Of a DNA stretch of 7,579 bases, positions 1 through 5,423 are shown in pieces (position 1 is the first letter of the stretch; each line of letters starts with the position of its first letter). The notes under the pieces are model-generated. The model had not been told where the DNA came from and searched no databases. It saw nothing but the letters and a program-made list of their open reading frames with translations. The stretch covers positions 1-7,579 of the forward strand of contig JAFDHW010000107.1 of the NCBI GenBank assembly GCA_019308705.1. The letters are read 5' to 3'. The stretch comes from Deltaproteobacteria bacterium. Its GTDB lineage: Bacteria > Desulfobacterota > Desulfobacteria > Desulfobacterales > Desulfatibacillaceae. Made by a program: the position numbers and the translations under genes.

Positions 1-162
1 GTCTGATTATTTGAGGAATTCTGCCATTCGGGCAAAATTCCTCACCCTTCGGGCTCGCCCGATTTCCGCGCTGGCCGCGTTATCGGGGCTCGGCGTACCA
101 AAGTACGCCTTCACTCCTCTAGCCTTGCCAGCACGGAAATCAGGCTTCGTGAATAATCCGGG
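1..162. repeat. Nested palindromic intergenic repeat, copy 1
   Basis: Bases 21-162 match 4517-4658 with only 5 substitutions in 142 positions. The first 20 bases are related but differ by a 6-base indel. The unit contains three nested inverted repeats. The outer arms are GATTATT (5-11) and AATAATC (152-158). The middle arms are 15 bases each, at 61-75 and 127-141, with a single difference that would be a G-U pair in RNA. The inner arms are GGCGTAC (92-98) and GTACGCC (103-109) around a 4-base loop. It lies downstream of the ybeY 3' end. It starts at the window edge, so more of it may lie outside. It has no coding capacity. It could be a MITE-like element, a REP/BIME-type structure or an RNA-forming element; the family is not identified. 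Confidence 0.85.
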
Positions 163-218
163 TTAATGTTAAAATTGAATTCCATAGGCAGATCCTCCCC
201 ACGCTGAGATTTTTCAAA

Positions 219-237
219 GGAAATGCGGAGCATTTCC
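219..237 (-). terminator. Hairpin downstream of ybeY, weak terminator candidate
   Basis: Read on the minus strand, GGAAATGC, a 3-base loop TCC and GCATTTCC form a perfect 8-bp stem followed by TTTGAAAAA. The T run is short, so intrinsic termination is plausible but not clear. It is the second hairpin after the ybeY stop. Confidence 0.35.
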
Positions 238-262
238 GATCCGAGCCGTTTTTGAAAGGGGG

Positions 263-302
263 TGCAGGGGAAAAACCTTTTCCAAAAAGTTTTCCCTCTG
301 CA
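263..302 (-). terminator. Long hairpin directly after the ybeY stop
   Basis: The arms TGCAGGGGAAAA (263-274) and TTTTCCC-T-CTGCA (290-302) pair over 12 bp with one bulged base, and the interior can extend the stem further with AC/T-rich pairs. The hairpin begins 3 bases after the ybeY stop codon, where a terminator or 3'-end stabilising structure for the phoH-pgpH-ybeY transcript would be expected. The typical T tract after the stem is missing, so the mechanism is uncertain. The arms are nearly symmetric, so it could act on either strand. Confidence 0.45.
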
Positions 303-305
303 GAT

Positions 306-758
306 CTATTTTTCCCTGATCTGCTTTTCCCTTATCATCCCCAGCAGCCGTTCGGCCTGGGCCTCCATCTCCTCGGTTTCCTCCTGCGTGGCGTGGTCGT
401 ATCCGTACAGGTGGAGGATGCCGTGGACGAGGAGTTCCTCCAGGCGGCGGGCGAGGGAGGTTTTGGCTTCGGCGGCCTCTTTTTGGGCGGTGTCCGCGCA
501 CAGGACCACGTCGCCCAGGAGGGGCGAAATCCCCGCGCCTTCGCCTTCCTGCATGGGGAAGGCCAGCACGTTGGTGGCGTAGTCGCGGTCCAGCCAGGTG
601 CGATTCAGGTCCTGCATTTGCTCGGGGGAGACGATGATGATGGAGAGTTCGGCGTTCTCAGGAGATCCCAAGGCGTTTAAGAGGGTTGTCGCCGTCTTTC
701 GGATCCTCTTTCTCGGTATCCTGTACCGGCTCTGCTGATTGCTGATCTGTATTTCCAC
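306..758 (-). CDS. ybeY: Endoribonuclease YbeY (rRNA maturation factor)
   Basis: A 150-residue protein of normal length for the UPF0054/YbeY family, which are single-strand-specific metal-dependent endoribonucleases acting in 16S rRNA 3'-end maturation and ribosome quality control in the cytoplasm. The signature HGILHLYGYDH at residues 112-122 supplies the three zinc-binding histidines (H112, H116, H122). The upstream conserved block TNVLAFP (62-68) and the GD pair at 82-83 are also present. The start is GTG at 756-758. It gives the family-like N-terminus MEIQISNQQ and is preceded by AAAGGA at a 6-base spacing. This start lies inside pgpH, so the two genes overlap by 101 bases in different frames. 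It is the last gene of the phoH-pgpH-ybeY operon, and the ATPase two genes upstream is a common genomic partner of YbeY. Stop is TAG. Confidence 0.95.
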   Translation of the reverse strand: MEIQISNQQSRYRIPRKRIRKTATTLLNALGSPENAELSIIIVSPEQMQDLNRTWLDRDYATNVLAFPMQEGEGAGISPLLGDVVLCADTAQKEAAEAKTSLARRLEELLVHGILHLYGYDHATQEETEEMEAQAERLLGMIREKQIREK

Positions 759-3021
759 CGGCTTTCCTTTCCCTGGTTTCCGCCGTTGCGCCGGTCTTGC
801 CGTTGGTCTTGCCGTTGGCGTCGGGGTATTCCACGCGGTGGTGGTGGATGCCGGCCAGGATCTTGTTGAAGGACTTGGCGATTTGGTGGAGGTCCTTTAG
901 GGTGAGTTCGCACTCGTCCAACTGGCCGTCGGCGAAGATGTTGCGGATCAGCCGCTGGACGTTGCCCTGGATGCGCGCCGGCGTGGGGTTCTCCAGGGTG
1001 CGGCTGGCGGCCTCCACCACGTCGGCCAGCATGACCAGCCCGGCCTCCTTGGTCTGGGGCTTGGGCCCGGGGTAGCGGAAATCCTCCTCTTTCACGTTTT
1101 CTTCGCCGCGCACCTGCTTGGCCTTCTCGTAAAAGCCGCGGATGAGCGAAGTGCCGTGGTGCTGCTGGATGGCGTCGGTGATGAGCTGGCCCAGGCGGTA
1201 TTTCTTGGCCATCTCCACGCCCTCGCGCAAATGGGCGATCAGGATGAGCGCGCTCATGGACGGGGCCAGCTTGTCGTGACGGTTCTTGCCGCTCATCTGG
1301 TTTTCCACGAAGTACAAGGGCTTCTGGATCTTGCCGATGTCGTGGTAGTAGCCGCAGGCCTTGGCCAGAAGCGGGTTGGCCCCGATCTGGGCCGCGGCGG
1401 CCTCCACCATGGAGCCCACCACCACCGAGTGGTGGTAGGTGCCCGGCGCCTCGATCATGAGCCGCCGCAGCACCGGCCGGTCCAGGTTGGCCAGTTCCAT
1501 GAGCTTGATGTCCGTGGTATAGCCGAAAAGCGCCTCCACCATGGGCACCAGCCCGGTGGTGAACACCCCGGCCAACAGCCCGCCCAACAGCCCGCCGAAC
1601 GCGTCCCAGGCAAAGGACTCGGAAAGGGGCGCACCCCGCTGCAGGTAGATGGCCAGGACCATTCCCGCGTTCACCGCCCCTACCTTGACCCCGGCCTTGA
1701 TCATCACGTTTCTTTCCCGCGAATCACGCACCCAGTAGGCTCCCAGCACCGACCCCACCAGGAAATAGGTCCAGGCGTAGAAAGGGTTGTCGAACAGCAT
1801 GGTCGCGGAAAAGGTGAGGATGACGGCAAAGGCCAGGGCCACCTCCAGGCCCAGGAACAGGCACAGCGTCATGGCGCCTGCGGCCAAGGGCGTGCCGTAA
1901 AACACCGCCGAGGGCGCGTGCTCAAAGGCGGAGCCGTTGGCCAGGGACGCGGAAAGCGCGGTGGAGAACTTGGCCATGGCAAAGAACACCAAAAGGGTCA
2001 GGCACAGAAGCCCCATGTCCTTGAGGCGGGAAGCGTAGGGGTTTTTCTTCCACCGGAAATATACGAAGTGCCAGGAGAGGAGGAAAAACAGCACCAGCAT
2101 GCCCGTGCCCAAGCTCTTGAACACGGTGCGATCCTTCGAGGCGCTCTTCTTCAAGGCGGCCAGCTTTGCCAGGTGCAGGTCCGTGACCCGCTCGCCCTCC
2201 CGCAAAAGCATCTCCCCGGCCTTGACCTTGTAGTACACGGGCTTCACCGCCTCGACCGCCTGCTGGAGCCTGGCGTTGGTTTCCCGGCTGTTGGGGGTGA
2301 TGTTGGGCTGGATCAGGCGCTGGGAAAAATCCACGATGAGGTTGATCACCGAGTAGTTCATGTTTTCCAGGATGGGGTCGCCGATGACCCGCACCATGGT
2401 CTTGGACTGGTCCGGCCCGTAGAAGCGGCGCAGGTTGGTGAGGTAGCGCTCTTTGCCGCTCTGGATGCCGCGGAGGACGATGCCCTTTTCCGCCTCCTCC
2501 AGCAGAAGGTCCTTGTTGGCCACCACGCCGTTGTCCAAAATCTCGCCCACGATGTGGCAGATGGAATCCGCGATGGCGGAATCGAACCTCTCCCGCTCCA
2601 GGATGCGGAAGGCGCCCTCGGAAACCTGGATGCCCAGGGTTTCCTGGAACTTCTTCTTCAAGGCGGCGGTGTCCCGGCCAGGCTTTTCCAGAGCCTTGCG
2701 GGCGGAGGAAAAGGCCTCCTGTACCCGGGTTATGGTTCGGCCGGCCATGGATTCGTCGTGGTCGTAGACCGTGAGGACCGCCGCGGCCGCCTTGCGCCGG
2801 GCGCTCTGGGTGGCCTCGGTGTTTTCCACCAGAAAGTCGCGGGTGGATTTCACGTTGGTTTCCGCCACGTCGCCCGGCGAATACTCCGGAAAGGTGGACA
2901 CCATGTTCGGGTGGGCCAGAAGGGTGATAAGCGTCGCGGTGAACAAAAGCATCCACAGCAAAAGCCTGTCTTCAGCCGCAAAGAAGGCGCGCAGGGAAAA
3001 TTTGTCGGTCTTGGCTGCCAT
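658..3021 (-). CDS. pgpH: 7TM receptor with HD phosphohydrolase domain (PgpH family, cyclic-di-AMP phosphodiesterase)
   Basis: From ATG at 3021 this is 787 residues, somewhat longer than the Listeria PgpH relatives. Order: a short cytoplasmic N-terminus, a first membrane helix (about 20-36), a large extracytoplasmic 7TMR-HDED domain (about 40-300), a block of hydrophobic segments (about 303-495), and a cytoplasmic HD domain (about 505-725). The metal ligands expected for the family are visible: H530/H531 in TYHHS, H560-D561 in YYHDIGK, H597, H621/H622 in QQHHGTS, and D667 in MLADVVEA. Studied members hydrolyse cyclic-di-AMP to pApA; the substrate here is inferred. The final 55 or so residues are a hydrophilic, charged tail, and their last part is encoded in the overlap with ybeY. 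An in-frame ATG at 3105 would add 28 residues and overlap phoH by 38 bases, with AGGAG 13 bases upstream. The 3021 start has no clear ribosome site but fits the usual distance to the first membrane helix. Stop is at 658-660. Confidence 0.92.
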   Translation of the reverse strand: MAAKTDKFSLRAFFAAEDRLLLWMLLFTATLITLLAHPNMVSTFPEYSPGDVAETNVKSTRDFLVENTEATQSARRKAAAAVLTVYDHDESMAGRTITRVQEAFSSARKALEKPGRDTAALKKKFQETLGIQVSEGAFRILERERFDSAIADSICHIVGEILDNGVVANKDLLLEEAEKGIVLRGIQSGKERYLTNLRRFYGPDQSKTMVRVIGDPILENMNYSVINLIVDFSQRLIQPNITPNSRETNARLQQAVEAVKPVYYKVKAGEMLLREGERVTDLHLAKLAALKKSASKDRTVFKSLGTGMLVLFFLLSWHFVYFRWKKNPYASRLKDMGLLCLTLLVFFAMAKFSTALSASLANGSAFEHAPSAVFYGTPLAAGAMTLCLFLGLEVALAFAVILTFSATMLFDNPFYAWTYFLVGSVLGAYWVRDSRERNVMIKAGVKVGAVNAGMVLAIYLQRGAPLSESFAWDAFGGLLGGLLAGVFTTGLVPMVEALFGYTTDIKLMELANLDRPVLRRLMIEAPGTYHHSVVVGSMVEAAAAQIGANPLLAKACGYYHDIGKIQKPLYFVENQMSGKNRHDKLAPSMSALILIAHLREGVEMAKKYRLGQLITDAIQQHHGTSLIRGFYEKAKQVRGEENVKEEDFRYPGPKPQTKEAGLVMLADVVEAASRTLENPTPARIQGNVQRLIRNIFADGQLDECELTLKDLHQIAKSFNKILAGIHHHRVEYPDANGKTNGKTGATAETRERKAGGNTDQQSAEPVQDTEKEDPKDGDNPLKRLGIS
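765..770 (-). promoter_or_regulatory. Ribosome binding site deciding the ybeY GTG start
   Basis: Minus-strand AAAGGA lies 6 bases before the GTG at 758. This supports initiation inside the end of pgpH rather than at a later ATG, which would remove the conserved N-terminal strand of YbeY. Confidence 0.7.
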
Positions 3022-3067
3022 CAGATGGTTTGTCGTTCGGATGATCCGTTCAAATGGGGGGGTGTTA

Positions 3068-4069
3068 TTACTCCGCCGGCCCGAAGGTCCCTTCCAGGTC
3101 TTCATAAGCCTGGATGATCTCCTGCACCAGCCGGTGCCGGACCACGTCGGACTTGGAAAAATACACGAAGCGGATGCCCTCGATATCCTGGAGGATGTCG
3201 TTCGCCTCCACCAGCCCGGAATGCTTGGTCTTGGGCAGGTCGATCTGGGTGATGTCCCCCGTGATCACCGCCTTGGAGTCGAACCCGATGCGGGTCAAAA
3301 ACATCTTCATCTGCTCGCTGGTGGTGTTCTGGGCCTCGTCCAGGATGATGAAGGAGTTGTTCAACGTCCTTCCCCGCATAAACGCCAGGGGCGCCACCTC
3401 GATGGTGCCCCGCTGCATCCAGGCCGCAGCCTTCTCAAAGGGTATCATGTCGTGCAAAGCGTCGTATAAGGGCCGAAGGTACGGGTTGACCTTCTCCGCC
3501 AGGTCGCCCGGCAGAAACCCCAAGGCCTCCCCGGCTTCCACCGCCGGCCGGGTGAGGATGATGCGGTTGACCAGGCCCTTGGAAAAGGAGGCAACCGCCA
3601 TGGCCATGGCTAGATAGGTCTTTCCCGTGCCCGCGGGGCCGATGCCGAACACGAGGTCGTTTTTGCGGATGGCCTCGATGTACTCCTTCTGCGCCGGACT
3701 CTTGGGAGCGATGGGGCGCTTCTTGGAGGTCAAGAGCACCGTGTCCATGAAGATGTCGCGCAGAACCGCGCCGTGGTCCGCGGACAGGATGCGCACCGCA
3801 TGCTCCACGTCCGTGTCGTAGAGGGGGTAGCCCTCCCTGGCCAGCGCGTAGAGCTGCTCCAGCACGTTTTGCGCCAGGTCCGCCGCGATGGCGTCGCCCT
3901 TCACGGTCACCCTGGTCCCCCGGGCGTGGAGGTCCGCGCCGGTCATGTCCCGTATGCGCGACAGGTGCCGGTTGTGCTCGCCGAACAGCAGGCGCGCCGC
4001 GTCCGGCTCCTCGAAGTGTAAAACCCGCTCGGCTTCCGAAGCGGGTGTCCTGTGCGTTCCTCGTCCCAT
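3068..4069 (-). CDS. ybeZ: PhoH-like ATPase (YbeZ type)
   Basis: A 333-residue P-loop protein from ATG 4069, typical for the PhoH/YbeZ family. Numbering below uses a TTG start two codons upstream (4075), which gives 335 residues. The N-terminal 110 or so residues resemble the small RNA-binding-like domain of the family. The ATPase core has Walker A GIGPAGTGKT (144-153), Walker B FIILDEAQN (242-250, with D246 and E247), the TGD sensor-like motif at 272-274, and a conserved arginine near 314. YbeZ-type proteins are thought to assist YbeY in RNA and ribosome metabolism, possibly with helicase activity; the role here is inferred from family and neighbours. It is the first gene of the operon, 46 bases before the preferred pgpH start. 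No Shine-Dalgarno motif is visible. A GC hairpin occupies the position where one would sit. Stop is TAA at 3068-3070. Confidence 0.94.
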   Translation of the reverse strand: MGRGTHRTPASEAERVLHFEEPDAARLLFGEHNRHLSRIRDMTGADLHARGTRVTVKGDAIAADLAQNVLEQLYALAREGYPLYDTDVEHAVRILSADHGAVLRDIFMDTVLLTSKKRPIAPKSPAQKEYIEAIRKNDLVFGIGPAGTGKTYLAMAMAVASFSKGLVNRIILTRPAVEAGEALGFLPGDLAEKVNPYLRPLYDALHDMIPFEKAAAWMQRGTIEVAPLAFMRGRTLNNSFIILDEAQNTTSEQMKMFLTRIGFDSKAVITGDITQIDLPKTKHSGLVEANDILQDIEGIRFVYFSKSDVVRHRLVQEIIQAYEDLEGTFGPAE

Positions 4070-4081
4070 GTCCAAGGGTTC

Positions 4082-4095
4082 CGGGGCGAGCCCCG
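4082..4095 (-). promoter_or_regulatory. GC hairpin at the ybeZ translation start
   Basis: Minus-strand CGGGGC-TC-GCCCCG is a self-complementary 14-mer that folds as a 5-bp stem with a 4-base loop. It ends 12 bases before the ATG at 4069 and 6 bases before the alternative TTG. It takes up the ribosome-binding region, where no purine-rich site is seen. Regulation of translation is possible but only inferred. Confidence 0.4.
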
Positions 4096-4136
4096 AGAGG
4101 CGTTGCCAATAGGTCGCTTGTTTGGCTTTTCAAAAA

Positions 4137-4165
4137 ATGATAGCACCGCGAATCGGACAATGCAA
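4137..4165 (-). promoter_or_regulatory. Candidate sigma-70 promoter of the ybeZ-pgpH-ybeY operon
   Basis: On the minus strand, TTGCAT (4165-4160) is separated by exactly 17 bases from TATCAT (4142-4137), which matches the -10 consensus at 5 of 6 positions. The -35 box matches only at TTG. Transcription would begin near 4130, leaving a leader of about 60 bases before the start codon. Confidence 0.5.
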
Positions 4166-4169
4166 ACCA

Positions 4170-4193
4170 AAAAGGCCGCGATCATTGCCTTTT
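4170..4193. terminator. Bidirectional terminator-like hairpin
   Basis: AAAAGGC (4170-4176) and GCCTTTT (4187-4193) form a 7-bp stem around a 10-base loop. The minus-strand reading ends in GCCTTTTTGGTTT and the plus-strand reading in GCCTTTTATTT. Read on the minus strand it would stop readthrough from the crotonase operon just before the ybeZ promoter. The stem is AT-rich, so strength is uncertain. Confidence 0.4.
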
Positions 4194-4356
4194 ATTTCAA
4201 AAGGTTGTAAGATGCCGGAAATTTTGGCAGGCCCGCGGCCGGCCGCGGAGGGCGCTCCGGTCATGGCGCACCGCCCATGAACCGCCTTGATTCCTCGGCT
4301 TCACAAGGGTAAAAGGAAGCGCGCATTCGAAACGCACAACCCGTTTTGCCGCTTAG
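4194..4356. other. Non-coding stretch with a 16-bp GC palindrome
   Basis: I see no credible gene between the terminator-like hairpin and the repeat region. CCGCGGCC (4233-4240) followed by GGCCGCGG (4241-4248) is a perfect 16-bp palindrome, flanked by a weaker GGAG/CTCC inverted repeat at about 4247-4258. Its function is unknown; it could be a DNA-binding site, part of a transcript hairpin, or chance in GC-rich DNA. Confidence 0.4.
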
Positions 4357-4421
4357 CCCGAATCATGCATGAAAAATTTCACCGAATAAAATATTTATCC
4401 CGGATTATCCATGAGCAATTT
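4357..4421 (+). repeat. Two imperfect direct copies of a 23-base terminal motif
   Basis: Bases 4357-4379 and 4399-4421 agree at 18 of 23 positions (pattern CCCGRATYAT then CATGA and AATTT), spaced 42 bases apart. The same motif, inverted, forms the right end of both large repeats (CCCGGATTAT when read on the minus strand at 4658-4649 and 162-153). In all four cases TTA or CTA plus one base comes just before CCCG. They look like remnants or modular ends of one repeat family. Confidence 0.6.
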
Positions 4422-4658
4422 TGCCCGAGATCGAATTTTTCGTTCGTTTCAATCCGTTGGAGCTGTTTTTCGGGTCTTGCGCCAAAGACGGTCTGATTAT
4501 TGTTATTGGAGGAATGCTGCCATTCGGGCAAAATTGTTCACCCTTCGGGCTCGCCCGATTTCCGCGCTGGCCGCGTTATCGGGGCTCGGCGTACCCAAGT
4601 ACGCCTTCACCCCTCTCGCCTTGCCAGCACGGAAATCAGGCTTCGTGAATAATCCGGG
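4399..4658. repeat. Palindromic repeat, copy 2, possibly a 260-bp element with terminal inverted repeats
   Basis: The core 4491-4658 corresponds to copy 1, with the 142 bases 4517-4658 differing at 5 positions. It has the same nested arms: 4495-4501 with 4648-4654, 4557-4571 with 4623-4637, and 4588-4594 with 4599-4605. The perfect 10-base inverted ends CCCGGATTAT (4399-4408) and ATAATCCGGG (4649-4658), plus a 13-base inverted pair 4416-4428 with 4524-4536, suggest that the full unit may reach back to 4399. No transposase is encoded and no clear target duplication is seen. It ends at the base before the crotonase stop codon. A non-autonomous MITE-like element is the leading idea; a structured RNA or 3'-end element is the alternative. 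Confidence 0.75.
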
Positions 4659-5372
4659 CTAGACGTTCAGCCTGCCGCTGCGGATGACGGGCGGGTCCTC
4701 CTCGTCGATGATCCGCACCACCTCCTTGTAAAGCTCCTTCTTGATGGCCGCCACGATCTTCCGGCCCTTGTTGTGGGTCTTGATCCAGGCCAGGCTCTCG
4801 TCGTAGATGCGGTCCTTTTCGAACCCCGCCTGCACCACCCCGGCCTCCAGGCACTCCTTTGCGGTCATGCGTTTCCCGGTGAGCGCCATGTCCACCAGGG
4901 AGTGGCCGGGCAGAGCCTTCCGCATGAGCGCCAGCATGCCCGGGAGAAAGGGGATGGAGATGTCCACCTCGGGAAAGCAGAAAAAGCCGCGGTCCGTGCG
5001 CATGAACCGGAAGTCGAACGCACAGGCCAGGATGGCCCCGCCGGCGAAGACATGGCCGTTGATGGAGGCCAGGGTCAGCCCCGGAAACATGAGAAAGCGC
5101 TTGAACACCTCGTTCAACCGGAAAAAGAAGTCCATCGAGGTTTCCTTGTCCCCGGCCTGGACCACGGGCATAAGCCAGTCGAGATCCAGGCCGTTTGACC
5201 AGATTTTTTCGTGGGCGCTGGTCACCATGAGGGCGGTTGCGGCCGTGGTGTTCTCGATGGCGTCCAAGGCATCTAAGTTGGCCTTCAAAAAATCCGGGTT
5301 GAACCGGTTCTCGCCGTTGTTCCAGGTGATGACGGCCACGTGGCCTTCAAGCTTCCAGTCCACCAGTCCCAT
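4659..5372 (-). CDS. Crotonase-fold protein, likely delta3,delta2-enoyl-CoA isomerase
   Basis: A 237-residue member of the enoyl-CoA hydratase/isomerase superfamily, shorter than the usual 255-260 residue hydratases. Visible features are ENRFNP (21-26), the oxyanion-hole region SNGLDLDWL (59-67), GHVFAGGAILACAFD (106-120), and FPEVDISIP (133-141). By my alignment to rat crotonase, the position of Glu144 is Ile114, while Glu164 is retained as E135. A single catalytic glutamate at that place is typical of enoyl-CoA isomerases, and the overall pattern resembles the short plant peroxisomal isomerases. It would move a cis or trans 3-double bond to the 2-trans position in the cytoplasm. ATG at 5372 is preceded by AGGGAG at a suitable distance. 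It lies 51 bases after the acyl-CoA dehydrogenase. Stop TAG (4661-4659) abuts the repeat. A hydratase or another crotonase reaction is less likely but not excluded. Confidence 0.85.
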   Translation of the reverse strand: MGLVDWKLEGHVAVITWNNGENRFNPDFLKANLDALDAIENTTAATALMVTSAHEKIWSNGLDLDWLMPVVQAGDKETSMDFFFRLNEVFKRFLMFPGLTLASINGHVFAGGAILACAFDFRFMRTDRGFFCFPEVDISIPFLPGMLALMRKALPGHSLVDMALTGKRMTAKECLEAGVVQAGFEKDRIYDESLAWIKTHNKGRKIVAAIKKELYKEVVRIIDEEDPPVIRSGRLNV

Positions 5373-5423
5373 GGTTCTCCCTTTCCATGTCTCGGTCTTG
5401 CGGATGCCGCGTGAAAGGCGCGC

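Noticed and set aside
3022..3105. Upstream ATG at 3105 as the pgpH start
   Set aside because: It would overlap ybeZ by 38 bases and add 28 residues not typical of the family; AGGAG is 13 bases away, which is long. It is kept as an alternative, not excluded.
1156..3117. 653-codon open frame on the plus strand
   Set aside because: It is antisense to the well-supported pgpH gene, is rich in histidine, glycine and glutamine as expected from a GC-rich shadow frame, and shows no recognisable domain.
1..4658. CRISPR array
   Set aside because: Only two long repeat copies 4.5 kb apart with genes between them; no short regular repeat-spacer pattern and no cas genes.
4287..4662. Small plus-strand open frames in the repeat region as possible small proteins
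   Set aside because: Their translations follow the repeat and its terminal motifs, with no ribosome site or family resemblance.
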